A stretch of DNA of 12,656 nt from Rickettsiales bacterium (GTDB lineage Bacteria; Pseudomonadota; Alphaproteobacteria; Pelagibacterales; Pelagibacteraceae), in NCBI GenBank assembly GCA_005801485.1, contig SYDM01000050.1:1-12656 (forward strand), given 5' to 3'. Position numbers and translations under genes: made by a program. How positions within the stretch are numbered: position 1 is the first letter of the stretch; every line of letters begins with the position of its first letter. Under the pieces are notes generated by a model, which was given only the letters and a program-made list of their open reading frames with translations, was not told where the DNA came from and did no database searches. This document shows positions 1 to 7,600 of this stretch, in pieces.

Positions 1-1
1 A

Positions 2-472
2 TTTGAAAAAAGTGGTCATTTTTTCTTTAGTCATCCACTAGGCTATGGTTATGATGATGGAATTAATTCAGCAATTCAAGTTTGTCATTTATTGGATAAT
101 CAAAATAAAATGATGAATGAACTAATTAACGAATTACCTATTACATATCAAACTCCTACAATGGCTCCTTTTTGTAAAGATGAAGATAAATATCAAATCG
201 TTGAAGAGTTAGTAAAACAGGTTTATAAAATAAAAGAAAATAAAACTAAAATAGATAATCAACTAATAAAAGAAATATTAACTATTAATGGAGTTAGGTT
301 TTCTTTTGAAGACGGTTCTTGGGGTTTGATTAGAGCTTCATCAAATAAGCCATCTTTAGTGATTGTAACTGAAAGCCCTACGTCAAACGAAAGAAAGAAG
401 AAAATCTTTGATTTTATTGATAATTTATTGCAAAAAACTGGCAAAATTGGAGAATACGATCAAAAAATTTAA
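2..472 (+). CDS. Phosphomannomutase/phosphoglucomutase, C-terminal part (5' end outside window)
   Basis: The reading frame is open from base 2 to the TAA at 470-472, so about 156 C-terminal residues are present and the true start lies left of the window; a TTG at 92 is internal. The enzyme family interconverts hexose 1- and 6-phosphates (mannose or glucose) for nucleotide-sugar and polysaccharide synthesis in the cytosol. Two family landmarks are visible: the sugar-binding loop EKSGHFFF at the first residues, followed by GYDDGI (family form GE-SGH-FF then a DD motif), and the domain-4 phosphate-binding loop RASSNKP at residues 111-117 of the visible part (family form RASNT-P). The catalytic phosphoserine and metal-binding domains are not in view. 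The mannose versus glucose preference cannot be told from this part (AlgC/ManB/Pgm-like). It ends three bases before aacS and is probably co-transcribed with it. Confidence 0.9.
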   Translation, partial: FEKSGHFFFSHPLGYGYDDGINSAIQVCHLLDNQNKMMNELINELPITYQTPTMAPFCKDEDKYQIVEELVKQVYKIKENKTKIDNQLIKEILTINGVRFSFEDGSWGLIRASSNKPSLVIVTESPTSNERKKKIFDFIDNLLQKTGKIGEYDQKI

Positions 473-475
473 TTT

Positions 476-2404
476 ATGAATAAGCCTCTTTGGAGAGCAT
501 CAAAACAAAGAGTTAAGAACTCAAATTTATTAAGTTTTTTAAAATTTATTAATTTTAAAGAAGATAATGATTTTAAAAAAATATGGAAGTGGAGTATTTC
601 AAATCCTAAAATTTTTTGGTCTAAATTTTGGGACTATTCAAAAATAATAGGAGAAAAAGGTAAAGAAATTATTAGAGAAGATAAAGTTTTTAATAAGACA
701 ATTTTTTTTCCAAATTCTAGAATAAATTATGCTGAAAACATTCTTAAAAAAAAAAATAATAATATTGCTATTACCTTTTTATCTGAAACAGGATTTGAAG
801 AAAATATTTCATGGAAAGAACTATATGAAAAAGTATGTAAATTTTCCTTTTACTTAAAATCTTTAAATATAAAAAAAGGAGATCGTGTTGCAGCATACGT
901 TCCAAATAAAATTGAAACGATTATATGTTTTTTAGCTTGCGCAAAAAATGGAATTATTTGGTCATCTTGTTCCCCTGACTTTGGTGCACAGGGTGTTATA
1001 GATCGATTTAAACAAATCGAACCTAAGATATTGATTACTAGCGATTATTATTTTTATAATGGAAAAAAAATTAATATATTAGAAAAAGCTGATAGTATTT
1101 TAAAAGAAATATCTACAATTAAAAAAGTAATTATTTTTCCATACAAACAAAAAAAAAAATTAGAAATAAAAAATTTTATAAATTTTGAAAAAATTTTAAA
1201 TAATTCGAACTTAGACGAAACTTTTGAAAGATTTGAGTTTAATCATCCAATTTATATTCTGTATTCAAGTGGAACAACAGGTAAACCAAAATGTATTACG
1301 CATGGAACGGGTAATGTTTTAATTGAGCACAATAAAGAGTTTATGTTGCACTGTGATATAAAAGATAACGACAAATTATTCTATTTTACATCAACCGGTT
1401 GGATGATGTGGAACTGGCTAGTTGGAGGACTTGCCACAGGATCATCAATATTTTTATATGACGGATCGCCAACATATCCAAAAATTGATGTTCTTTTAAA
1501 ATATTGTCAGGATAAAAAAATTAATCTCTTTGGTGTAAGTGCTAAATACATTGATCATTTAAAAAATGAAAATTTTAATAATAAGCATCTTGATTTAAGT
1601 TCAGTAAAAATAATTACCTCCACAGGATCTTTTTTAGCAGAAGAAAGTTTTAAATATGTTTATAATCATATTAAGCAAGATGTACATTTAGCTTCGATAG
1701 CAGGTGGTACTGATATGGTTGGTTGTTTAGTTTTAGGAAATTTATTTTCAAATGTTTATAAAGGGGAAATTCAAGGTCAAAGTTTAGCTATTGATATAGA
1801 CGTTTTTAATGATGAGGGAAAAAGCACAAAAGATAATGAAAAAGGAGAACTTGTAGTTAAACAACCCTTTCCTTCAATGCCAGTAAAGTTTTGGGGAGAT
1901 GCTAATGGTAAAAAATATCATCAAGCTTATTTTACAAAATATAGAAACATTTGGCACCATGGCGATTTTGTTGAAAAAACCCCAAATAATGGATTCATTA
2001 TGAGTGGCCGATCTGATACCACTTTAAATCCTGGCGGCGTAAGAATTGGAACATCTGAAATTTATCAGCAAGTAGAAAATATTGATTTTATCACAGAAGG
2101 TTTAGTTGTCGGTCAAAATTATAAAGATGATGAAAGAATTATATTGTTTGTAACTACTAAAAAAAACAAAATTTTAAATAATAAAAAAATTAAATTAATT
2201 AAAACTATAATTAGAAAAAATTGTTCTCCTAGACATGTGCCAGCAATCATCATTAAAGTTCCGGAAATACCAAGAACTAAAAGTGGTAAAATAGTTGAGC
2301 TTGCTGTGAAAAAAGTAATTAATGGTGAAGAATTAAATAATAAAGAAGCAATAGCAAATCCCAAAAGTTTAAATTTTTTTAAAAATTTAAAAGAACTTCA
2401 ATAG
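476..2404 (+). CDS. aacS: Acetoacetyl-CoA synthetase
   Basis: This 642-residue ANL-superfamily enzyme activates acetoacetate to acetoacetyl-CoA, using ATP via an adenylate, in the cytosol. The length matches the AacS family (about 650). Visible parts are the Trp-rich N-terminal acyl-CoA-synthetase cap (around residues 36-53), the AMP-binding P-loop SSGTTGKPK (264-272), GGTDMVGC (410-417, near the acyl pocket), the hinge/ATP region GRSDTTLNPGG (511-521), and the C-terminal TKSGKIVE (601-608) with the likely catalytic lysine K605. The LNPGGVRIG form and the long N-terminal region favour acetoacetate over acetate synthetase; specificity is inferred. The ATG at 476 is three bases after the upstream stop. 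No good Shine-Dalgarno is seen (a GGAG at 449-452 is too far), so translation may be coupled. The gene is very A-rich and holds two runs of 11 A. It converges on a thiolase that would use its product. Confidence 0.9.
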   Translation: MNKPLWRASKQRVKNSNLLSFLKFINFKEDNDFKKIWKWSISNPKIFWSKFWDYSKIIGEKGKEIIREDKVFNKTIFFPNSRINYAENILKKKNNNIAITFLSETGFEENISWKELYEKVCKFSFYLKSLNIKKGDRVAAYVPNKIETIICFLACAKNGIIWSSCSPDFGAQGVIDRFKQIEPKILITSDYYFYNGKKINILEKADSILKEISTIKKVIIFPYKQKKKLEIKNFINFEKILNNSNLDETFERFEFNHPIYILYSSGTTGKPKCITHGTGNVLIEHNKEFMLHCDIKDNDKLFYFTSTGWMMWNWLVGGLATGSSIFLYDGSPTYPKIDVLLKYCQDKKINLFGVSAKYIDHLKNENFNNKHLDLSSVKIITSTGSFLAEESFKYVYNHIKQDVHLASIAGGTDMVGCLVLGNLFSNVYKGEIQGQSLAIDIDVFNDEGKSTKDNEKGELVVKQPFPSMPVKFWGDANGKKYHQAYFTKYRNIWHHGDFVEKTPNNGFIMSGRSDTTLNPGGVRIGTSEIYQQVENIDFITEGLVVGQNYKDDERIILFVTTKKNKILNNKKIKLIKTIIRKNCSPRHVPAIIIKVPEIPRTKSGKIVELAVKKVINGEELNNKEAIANPKSLNFFKNLKELQ

Positions 2405-2405
2405 A

Positions 2406-3584
2406 TTATCTCTCAACACACATGGCGATGCCCATACCGCCACCGATACATAAAGTTGCTAAACCTTTGTGAACATCTCTCTTGATCATTTCGTGAATTA
2501 AAGTGACTAAAATTCTTGTGCCTGAAGCTCCTATTGGGTGACCAATAGCTATGGCTCCGCCATTTACATTAACTTTTTCCTCAGGAATACCTAATGTTTT
2601 TAAGACTGCAATACTTTGTGCTGCAAATGCTTCGTTTACTTCTAAAAGATCTAAATCTTTCACAGACCAACCAGCTATTTCTAGTGCTTTTTTAGAAGAA
2701 GGAATTGGACCTGTTCCCATTAAAGCAGGATCAACTCCACAGCTAGCCCAGGATTTTATGGTAACTAACTTTTTTAACCCTCTTCTTTCAGCCTCAGCAG
2801 AAGACATAAGAGTAACTGCTGCAGCACCATCATTAATTCCTGATGCATTGCCAGCTGTAACTGTTCCATCCTTTTGAAAAACCGGTTTTAATTTAGTTAG
2901 AGTTTCTATAGATATTCCGTCTCTTGGATGTTCGTCTTTATTAAAATCTACTTCAGAATCTTTTGATTTAATTTTAAAATTAACAATTTCATCTTTAAAT
3001 CTATTTTGTTTTTGAGCGTTTAAAGTTTTGGTTTGAGAGCTAAGAGCAAACTTATCTTGCTGATGTCTTGTAACTTGAAACTTTGTTGCAACATTTTCAG
3101 CTGTTATACCCATATGGTATCCGTTAAATGCGTCCCACAAACCGTCTTTAATTAAAGTGTCTACTATTTCAGTATCTCCAAGTTTCTTTCCATTTCTTAA
3201 ATGTATTGCGTGTGGGGCAAGGGACATACTTTCTTGGCCTCCTGCAATTACAATTTTAGAGTCTCCCGCTTTAATACTTTGAAAACCTGAAGCAACAGAT
3301 CGAATTCCAGAGCCACAGACCTGATTGACGATATAAGCTGGCTTTTCTTTTGGTATTCCAGATTTAATAGCAGCTTGTCTAGCAGGATTTTGACCGGCAC
3401 CTCCTGTAAGCACTTGCCCCATGATAACTTCATCTATTTCATCACTTTTCAATTTAGACTTTTTGATTGATTCAGAAATCACAACTGAACCAAGATCTTT
3501 AGCTGAAACATTTTTTAATGATTTTCCTAACGAACCTACCGCCGTTCTAAATGCTGAGGTTATTACGATATCTTTACCGTTCAT
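2406..3584 (-). CDS. atoB: Acetyl-CoA acetyltransferase (thiolase II, acetoacetyl-CoA thiolase)
   Basis: This 392-residue protein has the standard length of biosynthetic/degradative thiolase II (AtoB/PhaA family), which reversibly joins two acetyl-CoA into acetoacetyl-CoA. All catalytic motifs are intact: the nucleophile Cys90 in NQVCGSG, NEAFAAQ at 317-323, His349 in GGAIAIGHPIGASG, and the second catalytic Cys379 in LCIGGGMG. The N-terminus IVITSAFRTAVGSLGKSL is typical. The ATG at 3584 fits family starts; only a weak purine stretch precedes it. It stands alone behind a 135-bp gap holding a possible promoter, and its stop is one base from that of aacS on the other strand. Together with AacS it probably routes acetoacetate to acetyl-CoA. 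No polyhydroxyalkanoate synthase is in the window, so a storage role cannot be claimed. Confidence 0.95.
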   Translation of the reverse strand: MNGKDIVITSAFRTAVGSLGKSLKNVSAKDLGSVVISESIKKSKLKSDEIDEVIMGQVLTGGAGQNPARQAAIKSGIPKEKPAYIVNQVCGSGIRSVASGFQSIKAGDSKIVIAGGQESMSLAPHAIHLRNGKKLGDTEIVDTLIKDGLWDAFNGYHMGITAENVATKFQVTRHQQDKFALSSQTKTLNAQKQNRFKDEIVNFKIKSKDSEVDFNKDEHPRDGISIETLTKLKPVFQKDGTVTAGNASGINDGAAAVTLMSSAEAERRGLKKLVTIKSWASCGVDPALMGTGPIPSSKKALEIAGWSVKDLDLLEVNEAFAAQSIAVLKTLGIPEEKVNVNGGAIAIGHPIGASGTRILVTLIHEMIKRDVHKGLATLCIGGGMGIAMCVER

Positions 3585-3605
3585 GGTTTGCTTCTGTTAT
3601 TCGAT

Positions 3606-3648
3606 TATTTATACTCTATTTAAAAAAAAACTAATTAGCTACTGTCAA
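3606..3648 (-). promoter_or_regulatory. Possible promoter of the thiolase gene
   Basis: Read on the minus strand, a perfect -35 hexamer TTGACA lies at 3648-3643. It is followed by a T-rich stretch and AT-rich candidates for the -10: TTTAAA at 3624-3619 (spacer 18) or TATAAA at 3613-3608 (spacer 29, too long for a normal pair). The position, 60 to 25 bases before the thiolase ATG, is sensible. The -35 match is exact, but the -10 is ambiguous in such AT-rich DNA. Confidence 0.35.
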
Positions 3649-3674
3649 ATCTAATCTCCATTTATAGGTATATC

Positions 3675-3710
3675 CAAACCATTTATTTGATTGGTTTGCT
3701 ACTATAGTAG
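3675..3710. repeat. Palindrome and short inverted repeat between the MFS gene and the thiolase gene
   Basis: A perfect 12-bp palindrome CTACTATAGTAG occupies 3699-3710. Next to it is an inverted repeat with 7-bp arms (3675-3681 and 3692-3698, CAAACCA and TGGTTTG) around a 10-base loop. On the minus strand these lie between the MFS stop codon and the thiolase promoter region. No U-tract follows, so this is a poor intrinsic terminator. It could be an operator or a 3'-end hairpin, or chance in AT-rich sequence. Confidence 0.35.
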
Positions 3711-3719
3711 TTTTAAATT

Positions 3720-4955
3720 TTAAATTTCATTAATTTTACTTAAGTTTAATTTTAAAAAATACAGATAGGAAACAATACAAATTATTAAGAATACTGAAAA
3801 AGCAACCTGGTAAGCAAAAATTAAGGGATAACCCCTGCTCATTACGAGATCTATTAAAATTCCAATCATCCACTGCACTATAAATATTCCAACAAACACA
3901 ATAAAATTAAAAGATGTTAATGCCTTTCCTGCAAGCTTAATAGAAAAGGCTAAACCAACAGCAGGTTGAACAAGTGTCAAAACGATACAGCTTAATATAA
4001 AGACTACCCAATCTACGTAACTGGTATTTTCAGCAAATATGATGATTTTAAGTAATATCAAAAAAGATATTGGAGTTAGATAAACAACTAATTTATTCGT
4101 TGTATACCCTAATTGAAGTAATTTTGGATTAATGTAGCCCCATAATAAAAAAGCTAATAACATTACAAAATTAATCCAAAATAATCCGGTAGCACTTTGT
4201 AAGGGTGCATAGCCAGATACATTTACTAACCAAGGACCTGCCCATAAAGTTTGAATTGCATATAATCCGCCACAATTAAATATTCCAAATGGTATTAAGC
4301 TTTGAAAATATTTATTTTTCCAAACTTGAGAAAGAGAATTATTTGTAACTAGGTCTATTTTATTTTTGTTGGGTTGACTTGACCATTTTGGAGATATTAT
4401 AAAAATTAAAACAATACATAATGTTGCTAGTACTGCTAGACCACCAAAAATAGTTCTCCAGCCATATAAAGGAAGTAATAGCTGAATTGGTAAAGTTGAT
4501 GATAACAAGCCTATAGATCCAACCATTAACATCCAGGAATTTGCTCGTTGTTGATATTCATCCGACATCCACATTCTATAACCGGTCAAAGGACCCATTA
4601 AACAAGCAGAGAATCCAATACCAATTAAAAATCTTGCAAATAAAAGATTAGTAAAATTTTTGGCAAACATAAAAACCAAGATACCTAAAACCGCCACAAG
4701 AAGAAAAATACTTACAATTTTTTTTGTTCCAAACTTGTCTAGCATATATCCCAAAGGAAGTTGCATAACTGCAAATCCAAAAAAATATCCTCCAGAAAGC
4801 AAACCAAGATTTGCCGCGTTTAGGTAAAATTCCTCAATTAATACTGGTGATAATGTTGCAGTAATTGCTCTAAGTAATGTCGATAAAAAATAGCCACAAG
4901 CAAAAGCAAAAAAAACAATAATCATATGATTTCTTGATAAAATGTTCTTTTCCAT
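3720..4955 (-). CDS. MFS (major facilitator superfamily) transporter
   Basis: A 411-residue inner-membrane protein with about 12 hydrophobic segments, the usual MFS size. The superfamily signature between TM2 and TM3 is clear: PLGYMLDKFGTKK at residues 67-79 (family form G-x-L-x-D-x-x-G-x-K/R). ARFLIGIGFSACLMGP (107-122) fits TM4, and a polar loop rich in Lys/Asn around 190-210 separates the two six-helix halves. The substrate is not recognisable. The ATG lies two bases after the dctM stop, with an AAGG about 9 bases upstream inside the dctM end, so it is almost certainly co-transcribed and translationally coupled with the TRAP genes. The context suggests a second carrier for the same or a metabolically linked compound, perhaps an exporter or exchanger, but this is inference only. 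Confidence 0.85.
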   Translation of the reverse strand: MEKNILSRNHMIIVFFAFACGYFLSTLLRAITATLSPVLIEEFYLNAANLGLLSGGYFFGFAVMQLPLGYMLDKFGTKKIVSIFLLVAVLGILVFMFAKNFTNLLFARFLIGIGFSACLMGPLTGYRMWMSDEYQQRANSWMLMVGSIGLLSSTLPIQLLLPLYGWRTIFGGLAVLATLCIVLIFIISPKWSSQPNKNKIDLVTNNSLSQVWKNKYFQSLIPFGIFNCGGLYAIQTLWAGPWLVNVSGYAPLQSATGLFWINFVMLLAFLLWGYINPKLLQLGYTTNKLVVYLTPISFLILLKIIIFAENTSYVDWVVFILSCIVLTLVQPAVGLAFSIKLAGKALTSFNFIVFVGIFIVQWMIGILIDLVMSRGYPLIFAYQVAFSVFLIICIVSYLYFLKLNLSKINEI

Positions 4956-4957
4956 AT

Positions 4958-7600
4958 TTAAAACCTTAAGGCTATGCCGCTGTGGCTAGCATTACATTTT
5001 GCGACTTTAAGGGCTTGATCTTTATTAAGACGATTTTGTGTTCTTAAACCAATGGAGTCTTTTAATATTTCATCATAATCGACTAACGCGCTATAGATTT
5101 TATCAAATGCAATTTTCTTCCAAGTAATACTGGACTCTAAGAAAGCATTTGACTCTTTCAATAAAGAAGCGATGGATTCAAAATCGCCTAACTTCGTAGT
5201 CGACTCATAAATTAAGTCTCCAACATTACCAATGTTTTCAATTGAGTCTGAAAGCTTTAATAAGTGATTAAGCCTTCGTTCCAAAGATGCCTTGTCAAGT
5301 TTTTCAAGATCATTCGAAATTGCATTTCCTTCTAAAATTAAATTTTCAATTGGCTTGATATTTTCAATTTCTTCCTTGAGATCCTTTAAAATTCTATAAC
5401 CATCATCTGAACTCTTATAATATTGGTTTAAAAGTTTAGAATAGTCTGAATACTTAAGTTCATATTCTGTATTAAGTTGCTTCCAGTCACCTGGTATGCC
5501 TTTATTCAATTCAAGGTTTTGAAGCTGAATCATTTCAATTTCACTATTCAGCTCATTGGCTTTCACTGGATCATTGTTTTGTATTATCCTTATGTCGTCC
5601 TGCAAGAATTTGATTTTTTTCTCATTATTAATTACTTGTCTTTGAATTTTTCTAACTGTTAAATGAACATCGTAATATGTATTTGTATATTGATTGAGTT
5701 CTCCTTTTGAAGTTTTTATCTGTGGAACTAAGTTCAAGGCATTTAAAGTTAATTCAAAGTGTTTGTTTAAAGAATCCATTCTCTCAACTGGTAAGAAATC
5801 GACGTTTAATGATTTAAAACTATTTATACCATTTAAAATTTCCTCTTCCCTATTTTCATAAACATTAAATTTATAATCCAAAATGCATTTTTGTAGTTTT
5901 GGATTGGTTGGTGGTGGAGAAACATCAGATGTCAAATATGACCTTAAAGGCAAATAATTTGCTAAATTTGGAAAATAACCAACAATGCACAATGCTAAGA
6001 TTTGTAGGGCTATGAACGGCACTGCTCCCTTCCAGATTTGAGAAGTTCTGACTGTTTTTGGAGCTACTCCCTTAAGATAAAAAAGAGAAAAACCAAACGG
6101 AGGAGTCAAAAAGGAAGTTTGCATATTCAATCCTATCATCACACCTAACCAAAGAGCTGTAATGTTTGCTGAAGGATCGGCAAGTAGTATTGGTGCAACA
6201 ATCGGGACTACTACAATTGCAATTTCTAAGTAATCAATAAAGAAGCCAAGAATGAAAATAACCATCATTACGAGAGCGAACTGAGCCCAGAAACCACCTG
6301 GTAGCTGATTTAATCCATTCCTAACAAGCTCCTCGCCACCAAAGCCTCTGAATGCAGCCGTAAGCATCGCTGCTCCAATCAAGATGATGAAAACCATCGT
6401 AGTAGTAATCGTTGTCTCTGTGGAAACTTCTTTTAAAATGTTATCTATTTTAAACGTACGATAAAAACTCCAACCAATTGAAAAAATCAAAAATCCAACT
6501 GCTATAAAAGCCAAATAAATCCCGAACAAATCATAATTGTTTGAAATTAACTTTATGTTCAAATTAAAATACTTGCTTAAGATTAAAATGGCTAAAGTAG
6601 ACAAGCTTGCTATTATTGCTGGAGTGTAAGTATGTTTACGATTTGGAACTAATTTATAACCTGCCATTATCGTAGCGCCAATTGCTCCAACTGAACCTGC
6701 TTGATTCACGGTTGCAATACCAAAAAGAATTGAACCCAAAACTAATACAATTAAAAGTAGTGGTGGTACTAAGGCAAAAAACACGCGCTTATAAAATTCT
6801 AAGTCTAAAGAACCATCAATCTTAAGTGGAGGGGCCGATTTAGGATTTAAAAATGAGTAAACTAAAACATACACAGCATATAAAAAGACCAATATCAAAC
6901 CTGGGATCAATGAACCTAAAAACATTTCGCCAGCACTCGTGCTCGTAACAGACAAATCACTTGGCATTGATCCACTGCCAATGAAATTTTTGTAATCATT
7001 TATTCTTAATCCGTTTGCAACGTTTGAAGCATTAGATAATTGATCAGCAATGATGATCAGGACAATTGAAGGAGGTATTATCTGACCAAGCGTACCAGAT
7101 GCTGTGATAATTCCTGTTGCCAAGGTCGTTTCATATTTATTTTTTAACATAGCAGGAAGAGAAATGAGCCCCATTGCAATCACTGTTGCTCCAACTATTC
7201 CGGTTGTTGCTGCTAACAAACCTCCAACTAAGACTACGGAAACTCCTAAACCCCCTGGGATCCTTCCAAATAATTGACCCATCGTTGTGAGCAGGTCTTC
7301 TGCAATCTTAGATCGTTGCAAAACTAAACCCATAAAGATGAACAACGGTATGGCAATTAAAGTATCACGTTCTACTTCCCAATAAGTTCCGCGAAAGTTT
7401 GTTATTGCAGAAGATATCCACTCGAACGGGCCATCTTGTATGAAATAAGAATGAGAATTACCGGTAAATAAATAACCAGTTATTCCTGCTAATAAAATTG
7501 CTATGATTGCAGCTCCTGGCAATGCAAAGGCAACAGGAAATCCTGTTCCTAAAGCAACGATCATCAAAAAAATCAAAAAGAATACGAAAAAAGTTTCCAT
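4958..7600 (-). CDS. dctM: TRAP transporter large permease (DctM) with long C-terminal extension
   Basis: This is the ion-coupled membrane subunit of a tripartite periplasmic transporter. Residues 1-548 are the DctM/DedA-like permease: N-terminal TM with GFPVAFALPG, LIAIPLFIFMG (81-91), GRIPGGL (112-118), SGTLGQIIPPSI (168-179) and SFLTPPFGFSLFYLKG (496-511), all recognisable DctM family landmarks. Residues about 317-385 are an inserted stretch with extra hydrophobic segments, lengthening the permease beyond the usual 430-450. Residues about 549-880 are not membrane-like: a proline-rich linker (SPPPTNP, 561-567) is followed by charged, partly heptad-patterned helices (around 640-700 and 735-800). 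Its only cysteines, C572 and C869, sit near the two ends of this region. The start codon abuts the dctQ stop with no gap. I do not recognise the extension as a known domain. Confidence 0.9.
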   Translation of the reverse strand: METFFVFFLIFLMIVALGTGFPVAFALPGAAIIAILLAGITGYLFTGNSHSYFIQDGPFEWISSAITNFRGTYWEVERDTLIAIPLFIFMGLVLQRSKIAEDLLTTMGQLFGRIPGGLGVSVVLVGGLLAATTGIVGATVIAMGLISLPAMLKNKYETTLATGIITASGTLGQIIPPSIVLIIIADQLSNASNVANGLRINDYKNFIGSGSMPSDLSVTSTSAGEMFLGSLIPGLILVFLYAVYVLVYSFLNPKSAPPLKIDGSLDLEFYKRVFFALVPPLLLIVLVLGSILFGIATVNQAGSVGAIGATIMAGYKLVPNRKHTYTPAIIASLSTLAILILSKYFNLNIKLISNNYDLFGIYLAFIAVGFLIFSIGWSFYRTFKIDNILKEVSTETTITTTMVFIILIGAAMLTAAFRGFGGEELVRNGLNQLPGGFWAQFALVMMVIFILGFFIDYLEIAIVVVPIVAPILLADPSANITALWLGVMIGLNMQTSFLTPPFGFSLFYLKGVAPKTVRTSQIWKGAVPFIALQILALCIVGYFPNLANYLPLRSYLTSDVSPPPTNPKLQKCILDYKFNVYENREEEILNGINSFKSLNVDFLPVERMDSLNKHFELTLNALNLVPQIKTSKGELNQYTNTYYDVHLTVRKIQRQVINNEKKIKFLQDDIRIIQNNDPVKANELNSEIEMIQLQNLELNKGIPGDWKQLNTEYELKYSDYSKLLNQYYKSSDDGYRILKDLKEEIENIKPIENLILEGNAISNDLEKLDKASLERRLNHLLKLSDSIENIGNVGDLIYESTTKLGDFESIASLLKESNAFLESSITWKKIAFDKIYSALVDYDEILKDSIGLRTQNRLNKDQALKVAKCNASHSGIALRF

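Noticed and set aside
92..472. A stand-alone 126-residue protein starting at TTG 92
   Set aside because: The frame is open to the left edge and the upstream codons encode the SGH-FF and GYDD motifs of phosphohexomutases, so this is the tail of a larger gene.
2368..2391. Inverted repeat with 11-bp AT-only arms at the end of aacS
   Set aside because: It is inside the coding region, contains no GC pairs and encodes an Asn/Phe/Lys stretch; it is too weak to call a terminator.
2551..2877. Plus-strand open frame opposite the thiolase
   Set aside because: It is the mirror of a well conserved coding sequence with intact catalytic motifs on the minus strand.
4961..5956. The DctM C-terminal region as a separate gene fused by assembly error
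   Set aside because: The frame runs without a break from the permease, no internal start with a ribosome site is seen at the junction, and a proline-rich linker fits a true domain border. It cannot be fully excluded without relatives.
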